Of a stretch of 64,000 nucleotides of DNA, positions 52,689 to 64,000 are shown in pieces. The notes beneath the pieces are model-generated. The model was not told where the DNA came from, made no database searches, and saw only the letters and a list, made by a program, of their open reading frames with translations. Numbering within the stretch: the stretch's first letter is position 1; each line of letters starts with the position of its first letter. This DNA is from Wuchereria bancrofti (taxonomy: Eukaryota > Nematoda > Chromadorea > Rhabditida > Onchocercidae), in assembly GCA_005281725.1 (NCBI GenBank), contig SSBO01000009.1, positions 7,502,303 through 7,566,302 of the forward strand, read 5' to 3'. Made by a program: the position numbers and the translations under genes.

Positions 52689-55600
52689 ATGACTCTGTTT
52701 AACAATGCACAAACATGTGATAGAGTATTGGGCACTAAATCAAGAACAAGCTTACGAAGGCAACATTGGGTTTCATTTCCTTGTTAATTCTATTTTAAAA
52801 TTTTAGGGAATTATACTCTCTCCAATTCTCTATCAGTTTTTGCTTTATTTCCAATATATCGCTGCTTTGTACGTTAGCTACAATTCAACCGCTTCTTATA
52901 AAAGAAGAATTTTTCTAAATTCTATAATTTGTGATTTGCAGTGGACATTTTGTGCTCGGTTACGTTCAACGCGTCCTTATGTTGCAACGAAGAAAACTAT
53001 TAAGAATCGAGGAACATTACTGTATAAAAGTGAACGTGATATAGCGAAATCGGTAAATGCTGTTTGTTGTTTCCCTTACTATCGATAAATTTTTTAGTTT
53101 TGAGTAGAACGAGTCTAATATGTCAAATTATTCAGAAACAGATATGTCGCTACCAAATATTATATTACCAAAAATGAATTTATCATTATTTCTAGACGGA
53201 TCAGCATAATGTACAGACTATTTCGAGTAAGTTGAGGCCTGTAGTAAATTTTCAATTACGAACTCTAAAAACAAGTCCATATTCGACCGCTATTCATGAT
53301 GGAGCGGTTTCGGCCACTACTGTATCTTGTCAGGAGAAAGCTCAGAAACCAATCAAGAACAAAAACAGTGAATTGGTAACTTCAAAAACCAAAATTGCAT
53401 CAATAGAACAACTGAAACAGCTTACTTTGAAAAAGGTAAATCAGGTATTTTTACTTTATTTTCACCGTTAGTGATTTTCCCGAGGCTGAGAAAAGTTTTG
53501 CAATATTCTCTGTGTGGTATTATTAAATCGTGAAGATTCTTTGCTATCCAAGATTCTTTAGTAATTCCAATAATCAAAATATAGAAGTTCTCTGTTCATT
53601 TCAGGACGTTACTGGTTTGCAGCAGGTTTTGACTAAAGAACTTTGGCCATCTCATCGTCGCTTAAAAACGTTTATTGCTGAACTTTTTGAAGTCTTTATT
53701 GTCTATGGAAAAGATGTGAACGAAGCGTTGTGGCTTATGGACAGCTTGTATTTTTTTTGCTTAATTATTGTTAATGATGATCTGCACCATTCTTTATTAA
53801 AAAGTGATAGTAAATAATGTATTTTATAAATTTCATTGTTTCAGTTGTTGATTCCAAATATCAGTATGGTTAAGGTTTCAAATCTAATATTCTGCTGTTG
53901 CAGTATATCAGAGAACAGTCGTGTCGCATTGCCAAATTCAACTGTTTTGCAATTGATCACACGAATTCTGATTGAAGAGGGGATGAAAGCAGCAATCGAT
54001 TATGCTGTTCACTATCGAAATCTATTGCTTATTAAGTCACGTATGTTCTTTAATAGTATAATTTTTTACGATTAATGAGTACATATTTCTGATATATATG
54101 TAGAGTTCTGGAGAGGTCCAAAACTACCGGTGCTAAATGGATTTTATGATTAATAAATTTCTTTACAGCTCCAGATGATTTATTTGTCGATTGTTCCACA
54201 GCTGTTGCTGAGGACCTGTTTACTGAAGCTTTCAAGAGAGATGATTTATCAGGAGTTCAGAATTTGTGCGATATATTGATCGACTTAGGCTTTCTTCGTA
54301 GCTCTTGTCCTTATTTGCGTGCTGTTGTTAAATCTCATCTGCGGAGGTTCTTTTTTCGAAATAACTAATGTCTACGCATTTGATGCACTATTACAGTGTT
54401 GATGCACTATTAGATTATAATTTATTAATTTGTAGTGGTGGTTTTGATGCGGCTTTCAATGTGTGGTATAAAAACGCTCAGAAATATCGTATTGGTGCGG
54501 GTTGTGATCTTCTTATAAGACATACTATTTTGGAAAGAAATCTGAACGATATATTTCGAGGGAAAAGGCTTCGTGAGCTGAACTTTTATATTTATTTTTA
54601 TTTTTCTTAAATTTTCGTCATTGCTTGATGCAGAATCATATAAGATACCATGTCTTATTTACATTGGCGGTACTTTTTATGTTCTTCCAGCATTGAGGAA
54701 TCCTTTAAACCTAAACTGTGGATAGGTTATTCTAAAAAGTCCAGTTAAGTTGTGGACACTGTTTACATATAAATTAGCTTAGATTGTTACTTGTTTAAAT
54801 CCTCAATAACAACCAGAAAAATGAGATAATGGAAGTACGCTGCAGACATAAACACACTTTTTCATCTTTAGTGGCCATTTGCACGTCTTATTTGCACATT
54901 ACCCTCTATCATTATATGGAATGGAAGTCAATTGTTCAAAGTGTAGAAAGCCATTTTCTTGTTTGTCGACAAGCACCACGCTTTCAACCTTATTCCATGC
55001 CTTTACGGAATGTAATAACCGAGATATTTTTTATATTGTCTAGCCTACAATTTTATTAGGTAGGAATTTTCTTGAATTTCTAAAATAGCCTAACTCCTAT
55101 GTTTCATGAGGATGATTTCAGGAAATATTTTGGATAAACTTGATGAATTTGGTGCTTTTTATGATGGTCTTGCTGAACTTGTTGTGGAGTTGTTAAAAGC
55201 GGATATGGCTTCCGAAGCGGAGCTGATATTCAAAAGGGTTTGTATTTACTCTGAAACATCTTGTACTGTATTTTATTCTTTTTTATCCTAGAAGTCCACA
55301 ATTAATATTAATTTTTTTTTCAGTTGAAAATATCTGGACGTCATTTCAGAGAGCCGCTCCTCCGTATGCAGAGTGATCTGGTATACTCCATTGAAATTAA
55401 AAATTTTTTTTTCACTAAGCCTAAGAATTGATATTGGCGATTGTTACTGAATTTTCTCCTATTTCAGATTGTTAAGATCAAAAGCTCTGGACCGTTTTAA
55501 TTTACGATTTAATTTCAGCTGCACTTTCAGGACAATTTGCCTTATGTTGAAGATTTTGCAACTGTTTTGCTGGCTGCTTTAGTGGAAGAAAACAGGAACA

Positions 55601-56300
55601 GTCGAAAATGTTGGCGACAAAAATTGTCAGAAAGAGGGTTAAAGAAAGATTTTCAAGCAAGTTTTGAATTTGAAAGCCAGTTTAATGTAATAGTTTTTCA
55701 CTGCAGTTTATAAAAGTCTTGGAAGTTTGAGTTTCAAAAAATAGAAGTGAAATTCTAGAAAAAATTTTAAGGGGTTAACTCACAAATGTTATATCCGATC
55801 ATTACTAGCGGCTTGGCAGCCACGTTATAATCGAAAACAAGAAGTGGAAATGAAGAAGTTCAGAACTAATGTTGAACAACTCCGAGGACTCATATTTGTG
55901 ACCCAAAATGTCTGGTTTGAGCTAGCAAGTATGTTTGTGCATCATTGTAAAATCACTGCTTAGAAACGCCATTTATTTAATCAGTTGACTGAAACTTTTA
56001 CATTTACGATTTATCCGGCTTAGATGGATAGCGCGAAAATCTTAATTATTTTTTTAATACTGAAAGAAAGGATTTGTTTCTCAGTCTGTGGTTTTCCAGT
56101 TTCCGATGAAATTTTTAGTTTAGTTGTCTTTACTTTCTTCAGGTAGCGCCAACGACATGGAGTCATTAGAGCGTTTATGGACTTGGAATACAAAATATAG
56201 CAATGGCGAATTCGACAGTGTAAGGAAGAAACTGGAGGATTTCTTAACGGCAAAAGAAATTATGACATCGAATGATGATGGATTTGACGGGATTCATTGA
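52689..56300 (+). CDS. Second helical-repeat protein with a basic N-terminus, possibly LRPPRC/PPR-like
   Basis: Thirteen plus-strand exons: 52689-52769, 52942-53052, 53196-53435, 53605-53747, 53904-54040, 54169-54346, 54436-54572, 54872-55011, 55122-55237, 55324-55380, 55519-55686, 55772-55928, 56143-56300; about 607 residues. An AG acceptor (AATTTCAG) about 25 bp before the ATG suggests trans-splicing. The first two exons are Arg/Lys/Thr-rich with hardly any acids (LRRQHW, then [18 protein letters not shown]), which I read as a mitochondrial targeting peptide. The rest is alpha-helical repeats, e.g. [19 protein letters not shown] and [18 protein letters not shown], with an acidic-ended C-terminal domain ([17 protein letters not shown]). 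The junction between exons 8 and 9 does not fit: exon 8 ends in phase 0 but exon 9's open frame needs one preceding base, so a micro-exon, another donor or an indel is implied. The family assignment is inference. Confidence 0.6.
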
Positions 56301-59280
56301 TAAAAGATGTAATTCCGTGTTTCAACTTTCGATATTTTTAAACTGTTTTTTGATGCTTCGGCACTGTTTGAGTGTATAACGAAACTAAGTAATTGAATTG
56401 TTTCGAATTTCTCATATTGTTATATATATATATATATTTTTTTTTCATATCTTAGAAAGCAGTGTTGGTGTTTTTCTGTGTTTAATGGTAATTTTAATTT
56501 TTTCTGAATGTTTTTTTGTTGTTTCTTGAAAGTGCTCAAGTTTTGTATTACAGTAACTTCATTACTATTATTGAACGGTTCTATATTGTTAGCGTAGTTT
56601 GTTATAATGATTTTTTTCTATTCTCAGTCGTTTTTTCACACTTACAGTTTTCTGTTATTTCTGAATGATATAACTTGATCGCAATTTCAGTTTTAATATG
56701 ACAAATTTTATTAATAGTTTTGTTGACAATAGTCCAATAAAATCGAAAAGTGAGATATAGAAATCATAAAGCAGAAGCTGACAAAAGCCAGTCTTGTTGC
56801 GTAATTTCTTTTTTGCTATTTATGTCAGAGCCATGTAACGTGAAAGGTAAAATTAAATTGAATAAGGGACAATGGTCAGACAAAATCTGCTTCACTTACC
56901 AATGAAATAAGCAGGAAAGCGTTGCCAACTTTTCTGGAATGTGTACGGATTCTTCATTAAATAGGAATTTGACCACTTGTTAAGATTTAAGTCATTTTTA
57001 ATTGATGTATTAACGACAAAGTTGATTTTTGGGGAAAAACAAAGCAAAAGTGGTCCAATAATTTTAGTGAGTTTTAATTTTGAAGCTTTATTACCACATT
57101 AAAAATTTCGTAAGTCTTATGGCGGTGTTAGTTGCAAAATTGAAGTCTTTTTCACCAAGAACTTAAGTTGGGAACAAATACTGTCATTGGTTTTTATCGC
57201 GTAAGCACCATTTCGATGTCAACTCTGTCGTAGTTATTACAAGTACATCAGTGAGATTTTAGTCATTTTTAATTGGTATATTGTCAAATAAAATTTTTGG
57301 AGAATTTCTAGCGAATAATGAAGTCAGAGTGTTGCAATATTTTTCTTTTTAATTCTTTTCTTAAAGCAAAATCCTGAATTGTCTAGACCATCTTTATAAT
57401 TCTAGACTTTATCCTTTCAATGTAGGATTACGATTATTTCTGGAATTCTGGACTAGTTCAATGCAGAATTCTCGAGTATTTCTGGAATTCCAGATATGCT
57501 CTCCTTAAAGTGGAATTGTGGGCGGTCTTCAAATTCTAAATTCAGAAAAAAGTAAATAAAAAGTGGAATAAGAATTTCGATAACAGTACTTAAAAATGAC
57601 TTTAATCTCACGGGTAGCAAACATCCTTTTGGTTACTAAACAATACATTTTAGCAGAAGTTAGCATCAAAATGCGATCAGCTGGTGTAATAAAATTCATA
57701 TAAATAATTGAACTTCGGGTTGAAACTTTTGAAATTTGTTTCGGTTTCAGAATGGGGGTTTTGTAATTAATTATGAAAATTTAAAAGAAGCAATCTATGG
57801 TTTGTATAAAAACTGCTTGTGTAATTTAGTCATTGCGACAGAAAAGTTTTTTTCTTCAAGAAAGAAAGGTAAAGGAAGAAGAATATTTTTCATTTAAATC
57901 TATTTGCAAAAAAAAAGAAAAAGTGGAATTATAAGGAATAGTTTAATAGTTAAAATGAAAGATAGTAATCATAAATTGCTTCTTTTAGATTTAAATTACG
58001 AAACTCTAGATCTGGTAGTAACAATTAAAAGATAGTTCCGTATTTGTTCGCAATAAAAATCAAAGTGAAACAAACTCAAATGGCATTGACTGATCAACAC
58101 GAATACAGCGCTTTCATTACTAATAAGCATAGAGCTAGCAAGATCAGGTAATGTGTAAAGATAAAGGTGAATTTAATTTAGATCATTAAACTTAACTGTA
58201 ATTAGTTTTGGACTTATCTATATCAATAGTTGTTAAATCGATGAATGATGAATAAAATAAACATTGGTTGTTGAATAACTTAAGATAGTTTAAGCTTTTT
58301 TTGAGTAAATAATATTTCTTCAAACTTCTCCAATACCGAAGATGCAATTGATTTTTTTAGTAGTCTAAAATTTAAATTTTGAGACTTCATAGCTATAAAT
58401 TAGAAAGAATACATGTAATTAACTTTTAGGCATATGATAAATTAGTCAACTTCACAAATCTCGCAGGAGACAATATCGGAAAGAAAACGAAATACTTTTT
58501 CGATTGCGAGATTCGATAGAATATTCTTTAGTGTGCTCAAAGTAATTCGTTGCCTTTTTTCCTAAAAAAGTCCTTACAACATCAAAATATCAAACACTAC
58601 TTGGACTTGAACTTTTGAATCATCCAACTTATGTACGATAATTAAAATCATCTCGAGCATTTATCTGTAACCGTAGCAATCATAGCAGAATATTCTAAAA
58701 CATGATGATTGATTAGAGGACGTGCAACTGACAGGATGCATTTAAACATTATGAAAAATTTCATCACTTCCTTCGCAAAATACTAAAAGAGAGAAGTAAT
58801 AAATATGCGCACTCTAAACTGTTCGAAATCTCCGGGTATTATTTTAGCTATCATTTAATAAGTTCAAGTGCTCAATCTCTTTTATCATATGCTTAAATTA
58901 ACATGGAAAATATTTTTATTCATTTTTTGCATATAAAATTTGAATAAATCAACAGAAATTTGCAACTTTTTTCACGAAATGTATGGATTCATTACGTTAT
59001 GCAAATTTAAAATTGCTTAATCATTTGTTTATAAAGTAAGTATAGGTGATCACAGTAGACTAGTGTTTGTTTTAATCATTTAACAAGAAGGTATTTAACA
59101 AGTAGAGCAAGTCTTCTTCTCTTGACCTGAAACTAACATTTCGGAGTGAAAAAGTAAGAAAAGTTGCATAAAACCATTAAGCGGACAGCATTATTTAATT
59201 CTCTTGAGCATTCAGCTCGCGTAAATTCGATAAAATAGTTTTAATTATAGGTCACATCGAAAAAAAAGCAAACATTTAAC
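56301..59280. other. Intergenic region without visible genes
   Basis: About 3 kb of AT-rich DNA. A TA-dinucleotide run lies at 56421-56436, followed by a T run. Around 57430-57495 there are several related copies of TTCTGGAATTC-type sequence in both orientations, a small local repeat cluster. No coding region was found. Confidence 0.6.
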
Positions 59281-59415
59281 ATGGGTGCAGCTGTGATTCT
59301 ATTTCTGCTCATTTTAATTGGCCTCGGTGTTGCCTATCATATGGGAATTCTGGAACCTTACATTAAGGAAGCGCAGGCACGAATGAAGCAAGGTGGTGGT
59401 GGTGGGCCTCAATAA
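59281..59415 (+). CDS. 44-residue single-pass membrane microprotein
   Basis: An uninterrupted ATG-to-TAA frame encodes 44 residues: MGAAVILFLLILIGLGVAYH, then a short amphipathic segment GILEPYIKEAQARMKQ and a Gly-rich end GGGGGPQ. Residues about 3-19 form one clear transmembrane helix. The sequence is locally GC-richer than the flanks, an AG acceptor (AATTATAG, ending 59251) lies 29 bp upstream as for other trans-spliced genes here, and AATAAA-like signals overlap and follow the stop codon. These points argue for a real gene. I do not recognise it; small mitochondrial or ER membrane proteins of this size and layout are common, and either location is possible. Nearest neighbours are about 3 kb away on each side. 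Confidence 0.65.
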   Translation: MGAAVILFLLILIGLGVAYHMGILEPYIKEAQARMKQGGGGGPQ

Positions 59416-62013
59416 AGGTTTAATCGATTTGCTCTTCGTTTTTGAATAAATTCATCTTTCTTGGTGGAAAAAAAAAATTCAACAATTTTGAAGGTTCAAA
59501 AGACATAAATCCGAACCGAAGAACAGGGACCGATCCACTTATCTTAACTACAAGAAATATATATTACTGACTGATGTGATACATTCATTACTTAAATCGC
59601 TATTTCTTTCACCTGTTTTGTAATCTAACTTTTCATCAGTCGCTGATTATTGCTAATATTATCAACAAAAATGTTTTGAAATCAAACATTGATAATGAAT
59701 TTTTGAATCAATTGCTTATCAATAACAACACAATAAATTGACATAGAACTTAATGGAAAGAATAAATGATTATTTCTATTTTGTTATTTTTTTTCCTTTT
59801 ATTTCATATTTTTGTTGATTTTTATTTTAAGATTTCAGAGGAAGATTGTCGTGGCATAACTCACTTGAAAACACTCTGACCTTCTTGGTTGCTAACATTA
59901 GTGACTTTAGAACAACAGGAAATATTTTTTGTCGTACAAATATGAAGCTAAATGTTTTTTCATAATGTTGCGCTGGGTTTCGTTTCTGTAAATGTTTTAT
60001 GCTGAAAATGTCAATACTGACACATGAAGTTATTTTTCATCACAAATAAGATTATACCTGTTTTCTTTTTTTTTTTTTAAAGCTATCAGTTACTGTTTTA
60101 GTATTTTCTACACAATACTTCTTGCTTCACTACAAAATGTCTAGCTACGTAATACCTATTCGATATATTGAGGAGAGTCAAAAGATGTTCTATTCATCAC
60201 ATCAAATCATTTCATAATGTAGTGATAATTAACAATGCAATCGTATATTTTGCAACATAAATTTATGTCTTTACAAGATACTCCATTATTAAAAATATCT
60301 ATATTTAATCAGACAACAAACTATTTAAGTTTTTTAAGTAATATAAGGGAAAACATTCCTATGCTCCTCAGTGATAAAACTATGATTTCTTAAAGTATTA
60401 AAAGTTTATTTGTTTAAATTCCATTTTTTTGCGTTCCATAAGTGCTGCTTATATAAAAAATGAAATAAACTTGCCTAGTAGATATGCATTTGATGATTAT
60501 TGATACAATACCTTGAAAATACTAAATTTCTATTTTTGAATCCATAAATTTGAATTTGCCTTCTCTAATTTCTACAATCCTAATTTGCAACGCAAAAACA
60601 TTGTTAGGCAGTACATAATGATCTCCAAAAAGTGAAAATTCATTAAACATAAATCAGATAAATAATACCTGGGGATTTTCTATATTTTGGACCAATTGCG
60701 CCAGATGACCACACGCATTTTCGAATTTAGAGTAACGCTACACACACATTTTTGAATTAGAGTAACACTACTTAATTTCCTTTCATCTCAATAGCCGCAA
60801 ATAAAAAAAAAGAAAGAATCAGAGAACTCATCAGGAAGCTTTGATCCTTTCTCTACCATCTTTTCTCAGTTAGTGAGTGCCAACAGAACAGGTAACCACT
60901 TGCCGATGAAATCATGCACTTTCACACTCATTTTTATGTCAGCAATAATTTTGCTGCGTGGGTATTCCTCTAATACAAAATCATAAACAAATGGTCATTG
61001 GAAACTGCCTTTATTACCAATTAAGAGCATTCATCACCATACCATCACTACTGCAATGCCGAGACCACATTTGTCTTGCTTTATAGTATCAATAAGTTGA
61101 ACGAGATTTCTTCTTTCCATGGGGTAACTGTGGAGTCAGCTCCGAATTAAAAAACTTCATGAGATTCACGTTCTTCTAAACAGATCTTGAAACTTCTTCA
61201 TATAAAATTCCCTTTACACAGTTTTACACAATCAGGCCATCACTTTATTTTTATCCACTCATTTGCATATTTCTGATATTGCAAGGAAATTTCAATTTTT
61301 GACTGATTCATCAATATAATTTTTTTTTGCAAACTAAACCATGTTAAATTACGACACCCATTAATAACACAAAAAATGCAATATAACATACAAAAGGTTT
61401 TCCAAAAAGTACCCTAAGCTAATAGATACGACTACTTAATAGAAACCAATTTTATAAACTACATCGATACTGTCAACTACCTATCAGCAGAGACTGATAA
61501 AATACAACCCGATTTCACAACAAAAAAAGTTTTAAAAAATCTATAGAATTGACTGAAAAATGCCTTGTTCTTTTTCATAATAAAAATAAAAGCAAATTTA
61601 CATAAATCTAATCAATCGATTACCAAGCACGAGATAATGGAAGTGTAACAACGTGGTAAAATCTCTGCACCGAAATCAAACTCTTTACCATAAAATCATT
61701 ACCATAAATTCAATATTTACAAATTATAAGCAATATAACGAAATTACATAATTCATGTTCAAACAACAAAACTAATGCAAATTCCGGATTAAGCACATAA
61801 ATGAAGAATGTCTAAAACAGTAGTTGAAGATTATTAGAAGAGGCTCACGTCATGCTTTTATGTATGTCATCAAGGTAAAATTAAAGCTTTTAGCAAAGAA
61901 TGAATCTCATAATTCAATAGAAATATCCACCGTTCTTGGTTTATGATCAGAAGAGATACCTCGAACAACAATTCGAAAATTTAGACTTAAGGAACAAACG
62001 AGCAGATTTCATG
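59416..62013. other. Intergenic region without visible genes
   Basis: About 2.6 kb, AT-rich, with no open frame supported by composition or splicing. Near 60715-60770 the phrase ATTTTTGAATTAGAGTAACACTAC occurs twice with small differences about 44 bp apart, a minor local duplication. Confidence 0.55.
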
Positions 62014-62916
62014 TCAATCTTTAGAAGAAACAACAGTTAGTGGTGTATAAAGGTATTCGGCAAGTGCACGAAGTTTTGCCCTAAGCAGGCCAAGTGGTAC
62101 TTCACTCCCTGCTTTTATTGCTAGAAGCATGTTAGCTATACGTGTGACGGCAATCACCCCATTTTCACATTCCAGCAGCATTTCCGTTAAATTTTCTCTC
62201 ACTCCTAGAAAATAGTATGACATTAGATACGCACTAGTTTCTTCATTATCTACTTGTCTGATTCCATGGTATTCTATCACTCCTTCTGAATGCGTAGCTT
62301 TCATACCATTTATTTGCAGTAGAGGGGAATGTAAGGTTTACCGAACAAAAAAAGCAAAAAATTTGAGATAAAATCCCAAAGACTAGTAGTAAAATTGAAT
62401 CGCATAATGGAAATAAAATGGAAGGAAGTGATTTATCATTATAAATATAAGTTGTTACATAAATATAATTAGCTTGTTCAGTCACCACAGTCCAATTATT
62501 TAAGAAAAATTTCCAATCGAGATTTGCAATTATTAGAAAAAAAACCTTGTCTCTCGAAAGTTTCCCAAATATTGGAAATCAAAGCAGCAGATACGGTTGC
62601 ATTTGCATCATTTCCACCAACACTATCATAACCACTGTAAGCTAGCAGTAAACCTGGAACTGGCAGCGCATATCAACATCTTTATTAAAAAAGAAACGAT
62701 GCAAATTCATCAACCTAAACTCATAATCTCATAGCTTTGTTGCCATTTTCATTATAATTTCTTCATTACTCACTTGTTTTCAATTACATACTGTCCAAAC
62801 AAAAGAAAGTACTTTTCAAATCAATTACCTTCACGATTCAGCAGGAGAGCACCACTTTTCGTGTTTGGCGTATTAACCTGTCCAAGTACTTCGGTTAATG
62901 CTTTTGGTTTCAACAT
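62014..62916 (-). CDS. Ragulator complex subunit LAMTOR2 (roadblock/LC7 family)
   Basis: Roadblock-fold subunit of the Ragulator complex, which anchors Rag GTPases and MAPK scaffolds on late endosomes/lysosomes and supports mTORC1 activation by amino acids. Exons 62829-62916, 62546-62653 and 62014-62204 (minus), phases matching, 128 residues against 125 in human. N-terminus MLKPKALTEVLGQVNT, then SGALLLNREGLLLAYSGY, ATVSAALISNIWETFERQG, and ENGVIAVTRIANMLLAIKAG with LLRAKLRALAEYLYTPLT near the end, all typical. The short loop between the second helix and the next strand (here VRENLTEML) is a few residues shorter than in the human protein, possibly a real loop difference or a missed tiny exon at the exon 2/3 junction. 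It follows RPB9 on the same strand, about 590 bp after the RPB9 stop. Confidence 0.92.
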
Positions 62917-63507
62917 CACTTCGATCCAGGTCTAGCCGCCAGCTGCATGATATATGAGTTAAGTTTGCATCAGAAACCTCATCTGCATTTTTTGACTAGC
63001 TACATCTCGCTTCTTTTTTTACATGACCATTCGAAGAAAACATGAAACTACATTTTGCAAAATCCAAAGTGCTTCATCACTAATAGTTCTAAGTGCTTTT
63101 GACAGTCACATCCACAGTTATCTCATTTTTTCCTTCTACTTTATTTCAGATAAAAGGAAAATAAATATAGCCAATTGCGAACTAACTGATAAGGAGCCAA
63201 AATATAAACATAATATTTTATATTTTCACATAAACAAATGCAATATACAGAAACCGGGAATTAATACAAATAAATAAATGCGAAAAATTCAGGAAAAAAG
63301 TGTGAAGAAGCATCACATCTAATATCAATATCACTAAATTTTTCGATGAACTGTATGTCTTATACCTAAATTCTACACTTCAGAAACGAAAAATGAAAAG
63401 TGATGATATGTAATGTAATAACAATCGTAAAAGACAATCAACTACAAAGTAATCAACATCTGCAGAAGTTTATAACAACGGCGACTACTATATAATTGAC
63501 TGCAGTT
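62917..63507. other. Spacer between rpb-9 and LAMTOR2
   Basis: About 590 bp of AT-rich DNA between the RPB9 stop and the LAMTOR2 start, both minus strand. The plus-strand frame at 63023-63277 has no support. No clear acceptor close to the LAMTOR2 ATG could be tied to trans-splicing. Confidence 0.5.
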
Positions 63508-64000
63508 TCAGTCAGTCCATCGATGTGCGCAACTTGGATTCATGCAGACATAATACAATCTCATCTCTTCCTAAAAAGAACTTCCCCGGTGACAAATTCC
63601 AGTCAAAATGTAATTCAAGTTATAAGACTAAATAAAAAAAAAAAAATATGTGAAAAAAAGTTAATCGAAACATACTTCAGCTCTCCTAGATTGGGCCTGG
63701 AAAAATACAGCTTCTCTTCCCCGACACATTGGACAGGGATGATCCTCGGTTTTCGGCAATGTTGGATCGTGCACAACATCAGCCACAATTTGAGTTAATT
63801 CACTTAAAATGATTAAAAATAAAAGAATGCATAAATAAATAACAGATAAGTGAAGAGACAAGTGAATCAAATATGACTTCAAAGCTAACATTTTAATAAG
63901 AATAAAACATAATATTAGTCCAGACTGAAACTTACTCCACTTCATGCATTAATTTGTTGACATAAATGCAAGGATTTTCGGAAAGCTGTTTGTGATCACA
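63508..64000 (-). CDS. rpb-9: DNA-directed RNA polymerase II subunit RPB9 (5' end outside window)
   Basis: Small zinc-binding subunit of RNA polymerase II, involved in start-site choice, fidelity and transcript cleavage, nuclear. Exons seen on the minus strand: 63936-64000 (cut by the window edge), 63676-63802, 63508-63570; phases match. The first gives [20 protein letters not shown], the tail of the N-terminal zinc ribbon and linker. The second gives [20 protein letters not shown] and the Cys pair of the C-terminal ribbon in [13 protein letters not shown]. The third gives the second Cys pair in [15 protein letters not shown], then TGA. The conserved linker ([12 protein letters not shown]) is decisive for the family. 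The N-terminal Met and first zinc knuckle lie beyond 64000. Confidence 0.95.

Overview
The window is AT-rich eukaryotic DNA with many short exons. Introns usually begin GT and end in a short T-rich tract plus CAG or TAG. Several start codons lie directly behind such a 3' splice site (for example TTTTAG|ATG at 49186), as expected where messages receive a trans-spliced leader. Together with the gene content this points to a nematode. The introns (about 40 bp to 2.8 kb, often 100-400 bp) are longer than usual in Caenorhabditis and would fit a filarial or other parasitic clade; that placement is inference. No bacterial-type operons, IS elements, CRISPR arrays, tRNA or rRNA genes were seen.

Layout. 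1-12.6 kb is gene-poor: three minus-strand exons of an unrecognised protein (3607-5004), two GC-richer minus-strand open stretches of doubtful status, and microsatellites. 12.7-19.0 kb (minus) is a complete 12-exon 6-phosphogluconate dehydrogenase gene. Head-to-head with it, 20.6-26.3 kb (plus) is an 18-exon gene joining N-terminal ankyrin repeats to a glycoside hydrolase family 20-like module whose catalytic Asp-Glu pair appears to be lost. 27.6-29.6 kb (plus) is eIF3 subunit K, followed by two orphan exons (29.96-30.22 kb). 30.8-33.95 kb (minus) is mitochondrial L-threonine 3-dehydrogenase. 36.0-41.5 kb (plus) is a CNNM-family magnesium transport protein, one exon of which lacks an AG 3' splice site. 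42.1-47.6 kb and 52.7-56.3 kb (plus) are two long helical-repeat proteins with basic N-termini, tentatively LRPPRC/PPR-like. Between them sit the KDEL receptor gene erd-2 (49.2-50.2 kb) and an unresolved spliced ORF (about 51.7-52.6 kb). 59.28 kb carries a 44-residue membrane microprotein. The right end (minus) holds Ragulator subunit LAMTOR2 (62.0-62.9 kb) and RNA polymerase II subunit RPB9, cut by the window edge.

The genes are mostly housekeeping functions (pentose phosphate pathway, translation initiation, ER retrieval, lysosomal mTORC1 signalling, transcription, mitochondrial threonine catabolism) and do not form one pathway. The most interesting points are the ankyrin plus degenerate GH20 fusion, the GCAT splice acceptor in the CNNM gene, a 2-base frame break and a 60-bp duplicated splice acceptor in the first repeat-protein gene, and the overlooked microprotein. 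Gene models were built by hand by matching splice phase and family similarity; exon borders called uncertain should be treated so.
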